NCBI RefSeq assembly: GCF_902498185.1
Contig: NZ_CABVIX010000018.1
Location: 1-44,364, forward strand
DNA: 44,364 nt
Direction: 5' to 3'
From: Pseudomonas fluorescens
GTDB lineage: Bacteria > Pseudomonadota > Gammaproteobacteria > Pseudomonadales > Pseudomonadaceae
Part shown: positions 15,324 to 24,277 of the stretch, one piece after another
Layout: the number at the start of each line of letters is the position of its first letter
Numbering within the stretch: position 1 is the stretch's first letter
Notes under the pieces: generated by a model
What the model was told of the DNA's origin: nothing
What the model saw: only the letters and a program-made list of their open reading frames with translations
Databases searched by the model: none
Translations under genes and position numbers: made by a program

Positions 15324-15664
15324 CGACTTCTCTATAAAAATACGTGCATTTAAGCGAATCGGGTGCCCCCGGCGTACGCGCGCCAGCGGCGGAATTCTTC
15401 AAGCACCACTCGGCACTCTATTTACAGGGGGCGGCAGTCTAAGGCGCCGCGTCGTACTGGGCAACAGAAATGACAGGGGAATCGACCGAAACGCCGCTCA
15501 ATCCGCTCATGGGCGAACAAATACAGTCGATCACCCGGTTTGACCAGCCTGCATGGCAAAGGTGCCCACAGCCGCACGGCAACCGCAGGTGGTAGCGTGC
15601 TAGGGCCAGGACAGCGTTCGACACTGGCCTGATGTAGCCCCATTTTCCTCAAGGACACGACCAC
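15324..15664. other. Intergenic region upstream of the DksA-like and giant genes
   Basis: These 341 bases separate divergent genes. They hold the DksA-like promoter with a leader of about 105 bases. For the giant gene on the plus strand I find only TTGACC near 15540 without a matching -10. A cysteine-rich open frame on the minus strand (15439-15624) has no convincing start and is left out. Confidence 0.5.
15436..15464 (-). promoter_or_regulatory. Promoter of the DksA-like gene
   Basis: On the minus strand TTGCCC (15459-15464), 17 bases and TAGACT (15436-15441) are followed by a GC-rich discriminator (GCCGCCCCC), a feature of promoters sensitive to ppGpp and DksA. This raises the possibility of feedback, which is inference. 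Confidence 0.55.
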
Positions 15665-18600
15665 ATGGGTCTGCACAAACGCCTCGCCGATGATGACTCA
15701 CTGGGCTGTACCGTGGCCAAGCGCTTTGCCTCACATCCGCAACTGGTAGATATCGCCAGCGCTGTACTTTCCCAGCAATGGCAGCAACGCCAACTGGGCA
15801 GTCAGCACGATCCACTGAGCCTGTTCCTGGTCACGGCACTTCCAGCCCCCTATCAGCCGAGGGTGCGGCCGCTGAAATGGGTGTTGATCGAGCGTTACTG
15901 CAAGGGGACCACGCTGAACTTGACTCAGGGCGAAGACCACCTCAGCAGCCGCGGGGACAGCGATCAGCAATGGGCGATCGAAGTAGACCTGCACGCCTTG
16001 GAGCTATTGATCAACGAATGTGGTCCCTGGTTGATCGCAAGTTACAAGCGGGCATGCGTGGCGTACTGGGGAAGCGCCGACAGCAGCGGTCAATCGCCCT
16101 GGCATTGGTATGCGCAATACCTGCAAGATCAGCTGCGCACCACCATCGACAAAGGCATCGGCGAGCATTCGCTGAACCTGGACGCAGCAGGCCTGGCGCG
16201 CTTGGTTCAGGCTTACCCCAGGCGCGATCAGCATGCGAGCTGGGCCAACAGCTCGACGGTCTCGGTGCACAATGTGCAGCTGGACCTCTCTGCCAGTTGG
16301 CAGCTGGACCCCAACCTGGCCAGCGCGCTGCTGATCGAGCGAAAGGAAAGCTCGCCGGAGCACTCAGCCACGCTGCTGTACACCTTGATCGGACGGTTGC
16401 TGTCATTTCAATCGCGTCAGCACATGCGCGACACCCTCGATAAACAATGGTCTGAGCAGTTGCTTGGCGAGACGCCTCAGATATGGTTGACACAAACCTC
16501 GGAGCAGGTCTTCGAAGTCCAGGCATTGGGCGTACTGAACCAGCATCTGCGTCTCATCGACAGTGCAAGCGCTACCTATGACCACCAGCATCATGCATGG
16601 GCGCTGAACCAGGCACTGGGCCGCCTGACGTCAATGCTGGGTCTGTGTTACTTCGATGAGCAAGACCGCTACGCGCACCTGTTCATGCGGCTGCCCGAGT
16701 GGCTGCGCAGCGCCACGAGCCAACAACACCTGCGCTATGCCGGGATGCTCGAAGCGATCGTCGAGGCAGCCACCGCCGACAAAGGCCGCAGCTGGCTGCA
16801 TGAAATACCTGACGCCGAAGCCTTTGCCCTGGACAGACTGACTCAGCGCATCGCGGCCGACCATCCGGATGCGGAGCTGGATCTGCCGGATCTGCGCGTG
16901 ATCAACCATCAGGTTACCGCCGCCGCCCTGGCGGGCCAAGGCGTGGTGATCACTGATGACAGTGTGCGCCGGGTCAGCTTCACCCTCGCGCAGTTGGCCA
17001 TCGCCAATCTCGGCCTGCTGCAACCTGGCAAGGTGACCGTTGAATCCCGAAGCGGCCGACCGGTACCCGCCTGGCTCGACACCGCCTACCTGCGCCGCCT
17101 GATCACGGAGGTGGACATCGGTGCCAACTACCCGCTGGAGCTGCAGCACCGTCTTCTGGACGACCCTGTTCAGCTCGCCGAGCGCAAGCACCTGTTGATG
17201 ACGCAACTGCGCACCCAGTTGCCTGCTCAGGCCATGGAGCTGTGCTTGCGCGATCAGGGCGTGAGCTCGAAGGGGGTGGATGCGGTGACTAAGGCGCTGG
17301 CGGACGAGCCGTCAGAGGATGCCCCGCACTGGAGCATCCGCCCCTTGGGCTTCAAGCGCAGCGTCGACGCTGCGAGTGACCTGCCCCGCAATACCTGGCT
17401 GATCGAGAGAGGCTCACCGGACAGCAAGCCCTGCTTGCTCTATCGGCCGCTGCATCCGACACCCTTGCTGGAATTCGAAGACAGGCCTGCATTGTTCGCC
17501 GCCATCAGCGCCGCAGGCGCCCTGCAGGACGACCTGCTGCATCGATTACCTGCCGCGGACCGGCTCGCCTACGCCCACGGCGGCTTCCTCGAACCGCACG
17601 TGTTTTTCCCTCTGGATGACCCCTTCGCAGTGTCCTTTGGCCGACCGGCCCCAGCCCTGATCACACGCGAGCCTGCCGTTGCAGATTTGGGTGAGGCGAT
17701 CTACCGCGCCTGCGTCGATGAAACCATCAGTCATTTCCGCGAACATGCGGCCAGCAGTGACCAGGCACGCTGGAAGCGCTGGGAGGATCTCGGCTGGCTG
17801 CTGCTCAACACTTTGCTGCCTTTTGCAGAGGGACCGCTGGCAAAGGCGGCCTGGCTGGTGCAGATGGATATCGCCGTGGCCCAAGTGGTGGATGAACCGT
17901 CTGAATCGCCGGCCCAGGGCATCGAGGCCTGGATCAACCTGCTGGCGAACATTGCCATCTTGCTGACGAGTCACGCCATGGAAAAGCTCGGCCTGGAGCG
18001 CGCCACGTCGGAGCCAGAACCGCTGACTCCACCGGCGGTGGTGGATGCACAACAGCCCGGGCCTGTAAAGCTTCACGATCTCGACGCCGACAGTTTCACC
18101 CATCAACTGGTTTTCGACTGGTCGCGGCCAGATCTGCAGCTCTCAGCAGCACAGCGCCTCGCACTGGAACGCCTGGAAAGCAATCTGACCGTGGACGAAC
18201 TCGGCACACCGGTGCCCACGGGACTGTTGCAAGGTCTTCACCTGACACAGGACAGCTTGTTCGTAGTATTGCAGGGCAAGGTCTACAAAGTGGAATGGGA
18301 CTATCTCCAAGCACAGGCGCGGATCATCGGCTCCAGTCCAGACGCGATAGCCGGCCCATGGCTCAGCCGTGATGAAGCAGGACGCTGGAACTTGGACTTG
18401 CGTCTGCGGTTGCGTGGGGGCTCTCCCCTGCACGCTCGCCTGTCGCTGCTCAAAGTCAGCAACGAATCGGTGCTTGAGACCCTGGATGCCAAACTGCGCG
18501 AGGACGCCAACCATGCCAACACCCAGCAGGTCTATCTGGAGAAGATCGCGAAATTGGCCACAGACCACGCCCCTGAGCCAATCTTGCGTAACTATCTGGA

Positions 18601-20224
18601 AAAGACTCAGGCTTTCGGTACGTTCTGGGAGGAGCATCTGGAGCGTCTGAAGCAGCGCAACGCGAAGTCGCCACTGAGGGAATACAAGTATGTTCGTGCG
18701 ACAGCACTGTACCATCACCTACGCAGCCTGCAGTCCGAGGCTATCTCCCTGCAAAGGCTCTACGCGCCCAAGCGCCGTCAGTTGCTGGACTTCTACAAGC
18801 TCGAAAGATCGGGCTATGAGGTAACCGCAGACGACGAACAGGTGCTGAAGGAACGGCTGAATTTTCTGACACCACTGATCGATCAGCTGCTGGTCAACGG
18901 TGAAAAAACCCGTGCTCAGCGTGAGCAGCTCAAGCGGCTGTCCAGCCGCTCGCAACCGCGCATCAGCGAACTGCTTTCCAGCACCGAGAAACTCTTTCCC
19001 GTTCTTCCCAACCCGCTGGCCTGGCGCTATATACGCATGGAAACCAGCATCAACCGGCTCTCGCTGCTTCACCCGTTCGACGACGAAGCACGTTTCTGGC
19101 TGGACCGTGCTTGGCAGAATCTCGATCTGGGTGTGTCCCAGCATCTGCAGCTGGAGAAGTACCCGCAGGTTAGCGATGAAGTCATCACCCGCCTGCTGCG
19201 CAGCATCAGTCAACATTTCAGCGCGGCTGGCCGGCAGCTCGGCAACCTGGGTGACCATCTGCCGCATTCGGCGGCCCGGCTGGACCTCAAGGCGCTTCAG
19301 GATGACCTGGAATATTTCAGCAACAAGATTACCCAGGAGCTCGCCGAATACCCCGATGCGCCGCCGTCGGCAACCGTACAACAACTGCGCAGCCAGCTAC
19401 CGGGGCTGATCGAGACCGCAGAGCACGGGCTGTTGCTCGGCGAGCCACGGCCAGATGACGACACCTTGATGGATATTCCCGCTACCGACGGGCAGACCGC
19501 ATCGCGCACCTACCGCCTCGATCAGCAGCAATGGGTGCGGGTCCCTGAGGCGACGGTCGTCCAGGCAGCACCCGGCGCCGAGAAACTGTCCCGGCTGCTT
19601 AATGAGAGTACGCGTCTGATCGCCACAGCCCAGCACGAGCTGGAAGGTTTGCAGTCGCGAAACCTAGCGAGCTACCTGCCTATCGAGATCGAAGAACTTG
19701 TGCTGCATCAGCGCGCATTGCTCGATGCCCAACGCACGGCTATCGAGCAGCGTCTCACCGCCAACAACCAGACCGACGAGATCAGCAGCAACCGTGATGC
19801 CGCTGTCACCGTCAAGGCGCTCGAGGACCTCTCCATGACGCTCGGTGAGCAAGCGCTTGTGCTGCGTGTGCGAGCAGCGCTTGCGCAGAAACCAAGGATG
19901 AGCGAGCTAGAGTTTCTGCTCACCAATGAACAGGTGCAGGTTCGCAGGGAAGGCAGGCGTCGGCGTCTGAGCGCGGTCAAGGGCAGGGCTGCGGACTTCC
20001 TCGATGAATATGTGGTACTGCGGGAGGGCAGACCCTTGTGGTACGCGCATTTTCACTACCGTGCCGATAACAGTGACCGGGCATCATTTACCGCCGGACA
20101 CCTGAAAACCGCCGAACAGCGCTATCTCCAGGGTGCCACGGGCAGCAGCGGTGGCGTGCCCGTGGAGGTCTACCGTGCGCCCGTCACACTGGCAGCGGCG
20201 CAGGCGGTGTTCTTCAACCTCTGA
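15665..20224 (+). CDS. Giant toxin-like protein (dermonecrotic-toxin-domain type), activity unknown
   Basis: This 1519-residue protein has no signal peptide. Its N-terminal part (VAKRFASHPQLVDIA; then WAIEVDLHALELLINECGPW and YWGSADSSGQSPW) and its C-terminal part (FLDEYVVLREGRPLWYAHFHY; HLKTAEQRYLQG; VEVYRAP) match a family of very large Pseudomonas proteins that databases label as dermonecrotic-toxin-domain proteins. Residues about 706-775 form two hydrophobic segments joined by an acidic stretch, a possible membrane-translocation hairpin. A beta-rich segment follows (about 845-930), then a long helical region rich in charged residues (about 940-1450). I find no known catalytic motif. AAGGAC upstream supports the ATG. 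Export route, target and activity are unknown. It is convergent with the beta-oxidation cluster, beyond which lies a second giant toxin-like gene. Confidence 0.7.
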   Translation: MGLHKRLADDDSLGCTVAKRFASHPQLVDIASAVLSQQWQQRQLGSQHDPLSLFLVTALPAPYQPRVRPLKWVLIERYCKGTTLNLTQGEDHLSSRGDSDQQWAIEVDLHALELLINECGPWLIASYKRACVAYWGSADSSGQSPWHWYAQYLQDQLRTTIDKGIGEHSLNLDAAGLARLVQAYPRRDQHASWANSSTVSVHNVQLDLSASWQLDPNLASALLIERKESSPEHSATLLYTLIGRLLSFQSRQHMRDTLDKQWSEQLLGETPQIWLTQTSEQVFEVQALGVLNQHLRLIDSASATYDHQHHAWALNQALGRLTSMLGLCYFDEQDRYAHLFMRLPEWLRSATSQQHLRYAGMLEAIVEAATADKGRSWLHEIPDAEAFALDRLTQRIAADHPDAELDLPDLRVINHQVTAAALAGQGVVITDDSVRRVSFTLAQLAIANLGLLQPGKVTVESRSGRPVPAWLDTAYLRRLITEVDIGANYPLELQHRLLDDPVQLAERKHLLMTQLRTQLPAQAMELCLRDQGVSSKGVDAVTKALADEPSEDAPHWSIRPLGFKRSVDAASDLPRNTWLIERGSPDSKPCLLYRPLHPTPLLEFEDRPALFAAISAAGALQDDLLHRLPAADRLAYAHGGFLEPHVFFPLDDPFAVSFGRPAPALITREPAVADLGEAIYRACVDETISHFREHAASSDQARWKRWEDLGWLLLNTLLPFAEGPLAKAAWLVQMDIAVAQVVDEPSESPAQGIEAWINLLANIAILLTSHAMEKLGLERATSEPEPLTPPAVVDAQQPGPVKLHDLDADSFTHQLVFDWSRPDLQLSAAQRLALERLESNLTVDELGTPVPTGLLQGLHLTQDSLFVVLQGKVYKVEWDYLQAQARIIGSSPDAIAGPWLSRDEAGRWNLDLRLRLRGGSPLHARLSLLKVSNESVLETLDAKLREDANHANTQQVYLEKIAKLATDHAPEPILRNYLEKTQAFGTFWEEHLERLKQRNAKSPLREYKYVRATALYHHLRSLQSEAISLQRLYAPKRRQLLDFYKLERSGYEVTADDEQVLKERLNFLTPLIDQLLVNGEKTRAQREQLKRLSSRSQPRISELLSSTEKLFPVLPNPLAWRYIRMETSINRLSLLHPFDDEARFWLDRAWQNLDLGVSQHLQLEKYPQVSDEVITRLLRSISQHFSAAGRQLGNLGDHLPHSAARLDLKALQDDLEYFSNKITQELAEYPDAPPSATVQQLRSQLPGLIETAEHGLLLGEPRPDDDTLMDIPATDGQTASRTYRLDQQQWVRVPEATVVQAAPGAEKLSRLLNESTRLIATAQHELEGLQSRNLASYLPIEIEELVLHQRALLDAQRTAIEQRLTANNQTDEISSNRDAAVTVKALEDLSMTLGEQALVLRVRAALAQKPRMSELEFLLTNEQVQVRREGRRRRLSAVKGRAADFLDEYVVLREGRPLWYAHFHYRADNSDRASFTAGHLKTAEQRYLQGATGSSGGVPVEVYRAPVTLAAAQAVFFNL

Positions 20225-20244
20225 CCAAACGCATGGGCTATCCC

Positions 20245-21018
20245 TCAGCTGTCCTTGAACTGCGCTTCACGCTTGGCGATGAAGGCCGCCATGCCTTCCT
20301 TCTGGTCTTCACTGGCGAAGGCGGCGTGGAATACCCGCCGCTCGAAGCGCACACCTTCACTCAGGGAAACCTCGAAGGCGCGATTGACGCTTTCCTTGAC
20401 CATCATGCTCACCGGGATCGACTTGCTGGCAATGCTCGCGGCCACTTTCAACGCTTCCTCCAACAGCTCGGCCTGTGGCACCACGCGGGCGACCAATCCG
20501 GCACGTTCGGCCTCTTCGGCACCCATCAGACGGCCCGTCAGACACAGCTCCATGGCCTTGGCCTTGCCCACCGCGCGGGTCAGGCGCTGGGTGCCGCCCA
20601 TGCCTGGAAGGACCCCGAGGTTGATTTCCGGTTGGCCGAATCTGGCATTATCGGCGGCGAGGATGAAGTCGCACATCATCGCCAGTTCGCAGCCGCCGCC
20701 CAGGGCAAAGCCCGATACCGCAGCAATGATCGGCTTGCGTCGATTGGCGATGCGGTCGGCGTCACTGAACAGGTCGTCGACATAGATCTGCGGGTAGCGC
20801 AGGTCGGCCATTTCCTTGATGTCGGCGCCAGCCGCGAACGCCTTCGCAGAACCGGTCAGCACCACGCAGCCGATACCGGGGTCTTTTTCCAGCTGGTCCA
20901 GCGCCAGGTTGATCTCCCCCACCAGCTGGGCGTTCAACGCGTTGAGCGCCTGCGGCCGGTTAAGCGTGATCAGGCCGACCTTGCCGTGGATGTCCAACAC
21001 AATGGTTTCGAATGCCAT
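20245..21018 (-). CDS. fadB1x: Enoyl-CoA hydratase (crotonase family)
   Basis: The 257-residue protein hydrates a 2-enoyl-CoA to a 3-hydroxyacyl-CoA. Both catalytic glutamates are present, E111 (GGGCELAMMCD) and E131 (PEINLGVLPGMGGTQRL), with the oxyanion segment AGADIKEM. Length is typical of mitochondrial-type short-chain hydratases. GAAGGAG seven bases before ATG 21018 defines the start; a longer frame is not family-like. It is the last gene of a four-gene set in the order dehydrogenase (SDR), thiolase, acyl-CoA dehydrogenase, hydratase. From memory this is the order of the P. putida fadBx-fadAx cluster. Tiglyl-CoA from isoleucine is a likely substrate; short straight-chain acyl-CoA is the alternative. 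Confidence 0.88.
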   Translation of the reverse strand: MAFETIVLDIHGKVGLITLNRPQALNALNAQLVGEINLALDQLEKDPGIGCVVLTGSAKAFAAGADIKEMADLRYPQIYVDDLFSDADRIANRRKPIIAAVSGFALGGGCELAMMCDFILAADNARFGQPEINLGVLPGMGGTQRLTRAVGKAKAMELCLTGRLMGAEEAERAGLVARVVPQAELLEEALKVAASIASKSIPVSMMVKESVNRAFEVSLSEGVRFERRVFHAAFASEDQKEGMAAFIAKREAQFKDS

Positions 21019-21031
21019 GCTGCCTACTCCT

Positions 21032-22159
21032 TCAAAGATTGCGCGCAATGACCATGCGCTGAATATCGCTGGTGCCTTCGTAGATCTGGCAGACGCGCAC
21101 GTCACGGTAGATCCGCTCCAGCGGGAAGTCGCTCAGATAGCCATATCCCCCGAGGGTCTGCAAGGCATCGGAGCACACCTTCTCGGCCATCTCCGAGGCA
21201 AACAGCTTGGCCATGGAGGCTTCGACCAGCGCCGGCCGCCCGGCATCGCGCAGTGCCGCGGCATGCAGCACCATCTGCCGGGCGACAGCGATGCGAGTCG
21301 CCATGTCGGCCAGGCGGAAGGCCACTGCCTGGTGCTCCACCAGAGACTTGCCAAAGCTTTGCCGCTCGCGGGCATAGTCCCGTGCTGCTTCGAAGGCAGC
21401 CCGTGCCATGCCCACCGACTGCGCGGCAATGCCGATGCGTCCGCCTTCGAGGTTGGCCAGGGCGATGCGATATCCCTCGCCCTCTTCACCCAAGCGGTTG
21501 GCCAAAGGTACGTGCAGGTTATCGAAGACGATCTGGCAGGTATCGGAGGCATGCTGGCCCAGTTTGTCTTCGACCCTTGCCACCTGGTAGCCCGGTGAGT
21601 CGGTGGGCACGATGAAGGCAGTGATGCCCCGCTTTCCTGCCGTGGGGTCGGTGACGGCGAAGACAATCACCACGCCTGCGCTTTGCCCGGAGGTGATGAA
21701 CTGTTTGCTGCCATTGAGTACGTAATGATCGCCATCCCGGCGCGCGCGGCTTTTCAGGCTGCTGGCGTCGGAACCCGCCTGGGGCTCGGTAAGGGCAAAG
21801 GCACCGAGCATCGACCCGCTGGCCAGCGGCCTGAGAAATTGCTGTTTCTGCGCCTCGCTGCCAAACCTGAGAATAGGCACGCAGCCAACCGAATTGTGCA
21901 CGCTCATGATGGTCGAGCAGGCGCCATCGCCCGCAGCGATCTCCTCCAGAGCCATGGCATAGGCGACGTACCCCGTGTCACTGCCGCCCCACTGCTCGGG
22001 CACCAGCATGCCGAACAGGCCCATGTCGGCCATTTCGTCGATCGCCTCGCGGGGAAAGCGGTGTTCGCGGTCCCATTGCTCGGCGAAGGGTTTCAGCCGT
22101 TGCTGGGCGAAGGTACGGACCGCGTCGCTGATCTGCTGTTGTTCTTCATTGACTAGCAT
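21032..22159 (-). CDS. Short/branched-chain acyl-CoA dehydrogenase
   Basis: This 375-residue FAD enzyme oxidises an acyl-CoA to the 2-enoyl-CoA and passes electrons to electron-transferring flavoprotein. It shows the family segments FALTEPQAGSDASSLKSRA (FAD and substrate binding), RQSFGKSLVEHQAVAFRLADMA and LGGYGYLSDFPLERIYRDVRVCQIYEGTSDIQR, with the catalytic base E361 in YEGTSD. ATG 22159 was chosen over an upstream start because MLVNEEQQQISDAV is the normal family start. The gap to the next gene is 13 bases and to the thiolase 7 bases, so one transcript is expected. 2-Methylbutyryl-CoA is a probable substrate given the cluster. Confidence 0.9.
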   Translation of the reverse strand: MLVNEEQQQISDAVRTFAQQRLKPFAEQWDREHRFPREAIDEMADMGLFGMLVPEQWGGSDTGYVAYAMALEEIAAGDGACSTIMSVHNSVGCVPILRFGSEAQKQQFLRPLASGSMLGAFALTEPQAGSDASSLKSRARRDGDHYVLNGSKQFITSGQSAGVVIVFAVTDPTAGKRGITAFIVPTDSPGYQVARVEDKLGQHASDTCQIVFDNLHVPLANRLGEEGEGYRIALANLEGGRIGIAAQSVGMARAAFEAARDYARERQSFGKSLVEHQAVAFRLADMATRIAVARQMVLHAAALRDAGRPALVEASMAKLFASEMAEKVCSDALQTLGGYGYLSDFPLERIYRDVRVCQIYEGTSDIQRMVIARNL

Positions 22160-22166
22160 GGTCACC

Positions 22167-23360
22167 TCAGTACAGACACTCGACAGCCATGGCCGTGGCC
22201 TCGCCACCGCCGATACAGATGGCCGCCACGCCGCGGCGCAGGTTGTTCTGGCGCAGGGCCGCCAGCAGCGTCACCAGGATCCGGGCCCCCGAGGCACCGA
22301 TGGGATGGCCGAGTGCGCAGGCACCGCCATGGATATTGACCTTGTCATGGGGCAGGTCCAGGTGCTTCATCGCGGCCAGGGTGACCACCGCGAATGCCTC
22401 GTTGATCTCGAACAAGTCGACTTCGTCCAGCTTCCAGCCCGTGCGCTTCATCAGCCGCTCGATGGCGCCGATCGGTGCGCTGGGGAACAGCGCGGGTGCG
22501 TCGGCAAAGGCCGCGTGGCCATGGATCACCGCCAGCGGCGTCAGCCCACGCCGCTCGGCCTGGGAACGGCGCATCAGCACCAACGCCGCGGCGCCATCGG
22601 AGATAGAGCTGGAGTTGGCCGCGGTGACGGTGCCGCCCTCGCGGAATGCCGGTTTCAGCTGGGGGATCTTGTCCAGGCGCGCCTTGGGCGGCTGCTCATC
22701 CTGGCTGACCAGGCGCTGCGCCTTGCCGTCGGAGACCTGGACCGGCACGATTTCGGCGGCGAAGCTGCCATCCTCGATCGCACGCTGGGCGCGCGTCAGC
22801 GACGAAAGGGCAAAATCGTCCTGAGCCTGACGGCTGAAGCCATTGGACTCGGCGCAGTCCTCGGCGAAGGTACCCATCAGACGGCCCTTTTCGTAAGCGT
22901 CCTCAAGGCCGTCGAAGAACATGTGGTCGATTATCTTGCCGTGGCCCATGCGATAGCCGCTACGGGCTTTTTCCAGAAGATAGGGTGCGTTGGACATGCT
23001 TTCCATGCCTCCGGCGACCACCACCTCGGCACTGCCGGCGAGTAACAGGTCGTGCGCCATGATCGTGGCCTGCATGCCTGAGCCGCACATCTTGTTGAGC
23101 GTGGTGCAGGTGGTGCTGCTGTCCAGGCCGGCACCGAGGGCAGCCTGGCGCGCCGGGGCCTGGCCAAGCCCTGCGGGCAGCACGCAGCCGAACAGCACCT
23201 GCTCGACGGCTCCGGCGTCGATGCCGGCACGCTCGACGGCACCACGGATGGCTGCAGCGCCTAGCTGCGGTGCAGCAAGGCTTTTCAGGTCGCCCTGCAG
23301 GCCGCCCATGGGCGTACGCACGGCGCTGACGATAACGACAGGATCATTGACGAGGGTCAT
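22167..23360 (-). CDS. fadAx: Acetyl-CoA C-acyltransferase (thiolase)
   Basis: The 397-residue enzyme has the full thiolase active site: nucleophile C92 (NKMCGSG), H352 (GHPIG) and C382 (CIGGGEA), plus the NEAFAVV loop. It cleaves a 3-ketoacyl-CoA with CoA; in this cluster 2-methylacetoacetyl-CoA giving acetyl-CoA and propionyl-CoA is likely, though straight-chain substrates cannot be excluded. AAGGAG lies shortly before the ATG. It is the second gene of the operon, 12 bases after the SDR gene. Confidence 0.9.
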   Translation of the reverse strand: MTLVNDPVVIVSAVRTPMGGLQGDLKSLAAPQLGAAAIRGAVERAGIDAGAVEQVLFGCVLPAGLGQAPARQAALGAGLDSSTTCTTLNKMCGSGMQATIMAHDLLLAGSAEVVVAGGMESMSNAPYLLEKARSGYRMGHGKIIDHMFFDGLEDAYEKGRLMGTFAEDCAESNGFSRQAQDDFALSSLTRAQRAIEDGSFAAEIVPVQVSDGKAQRLVSQDEQPPKARLDKIPQLKPAFREGGTVTAANSSSISDGAAALVLMRRSQAERRGLTPLAVIHGHAAFADAPALFPSAPIGAIERLMKRTGWKLDEVDLFEINEAFAVVTLAAMKHLDLPHDKVNIHGGACALGHPIGASGARILVTLLAALRQNNLRRGVAAICIGGGEATAMAVECLY

Positions 23361-23372
23361 TGTAGGTACTCC

Positions 23373-24140
23373 TTACTTGGCAGCCATGCGCAAAGCGCCG
23401 TCGAGGCGAATCACTTCGCCGTTGAGCATGCTGTTCTCGATGATATGGCGGGCGAGCGCCGCATATTCCTGCGGCCGGCCCAGGCGCGGTGGAAACGGCA
23501 CGCCGGCGGCCAGCGAGTCGCGCACTTCCTGGGGCATCCCAGCCATCATTGGTGTCTCGAAGATGCCGGGAGCGATGGTCATCACGCGGATGCCAAAGCG
23601 CGCCAGCTCACGGGCTACCGGCAGGGTCATGCTGGCAATGGCGCCCTTTGAGGCGGCATAGGCGGCCTGGCCGATCTGCCCGTCGTAGGCGGCGACCGAG
23701 GCGGTGTTGATGATCACTCCCCGCTCGCCATCTTCGCCCACCGGGCCTTCGGCCATGGCCGCCGCCGCCAGGCGCAGCAGGTTGAAGCTGCCGATCAGGT
23801 TGACGTTGATGACCCGAGCGAACCGGTTCAGGTCATGCGGGCCCTGTTTGCCGAGGACCTTCTCGGCACCGACGATGCCTGCGCAGTTGACCAGCCCGTG
23901 CAGACTATCGAAGGCGCGTACGGCGGCCTCCACCGCACCCTTGGCCGCGGCCTCGTCGCTGATGTCGGCGACCGCGAAACGTGCCCGGTCACCTAAGGCT
24001 TGCGCCTTGGCCGCGACAGCTTCGCCGTTCAGGTCGACCAGCATGACCCGGGCACCGGCTTCGATGAGCATGTCAGCAGTCGCGGCGCCCAGACCAGAGG
24101 CCGCACCACTGACGATGAAATTGCTATGGCTTATGTGCAT
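23373..24140 (-). CDS. fadBx: 3-Hydroxyacyl-CoA dehydrogenase, SDR (HSD17B10-like)
   Basis: This 255-residue short-chain dehydrogenase has the nucleotide motif SGAASGLG (11-18), the D-containing ADIS strand end, NCAG at 85-88, and the catalytic S148, Y161 and K165 (YAASK). It resembles type II 3-hydroxyacyl-CoA dehydrogenase, which oxidises 2-methyl-3-hydroxybutyryl-CoA in isoleucine degradation. It is the first gene of the operon; the 137-base gap upstream contains TTGACA on the minus strand without a convincing -10. In P. putida KT2440, as I recall, an acyl-CoA synthetase gene precedes this cluster; here its place is taken by the NEL-type giant gene. Confidence 0.9.
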   Translation of the reverse strand: MHISHSNFIVSGAASGLGAATADMLIEAGARVMLVDLNGEAVAAKAQALGDRARFAVADISDEAAAKGAVEAAVRAFDSLHGLVNCAGIVGAEKVLGKQGPHDLNRFARVINVNLIGSFNLLRLAAAAMAEGPVGEDGERGVIINTASVAAYDGQIGQAAYAASKGAIASMTLPVARELARFGIRVMTIAPGIFETPMMAGMPQEVRDSLAAGVPFPPRLGRPQEYAALARHIIENSMLNGEVIRLDGALRMAAK

Positions 24141-24277
24141 GGCGGTATTCCTTCAGGCGCCAGCGAAGTGCGCCAGCGCAGCATGTTGCAGGATAGTCGC
24201 GCTGCTTGGCGCCTGGGACAATGGCCAAAACTGTCAATGTGAATGACTGCTTTGGCCGTCCCGCCAGTACTGTGGGC

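Noticed and set aside
15324..15435. Zur box in front of the DksA-like gene
   Set aside because: The AT-rich TATAAAAATA near 15331 is not palindromic and does not match the Zur pattern I know.
15422..15676. Cysteine-containing small open frames upstream of the DksA-like gene
   Set aside because: No ribosome site or recognised family; they cover the promoter of the DksA-like gene.
24141..24277. Sigma-54 promoter before the beta-oxidation operon
   Set aside because: TGGCGC and TTCGC are present but the GG-to-GC distance is ten bases instead of twelve.
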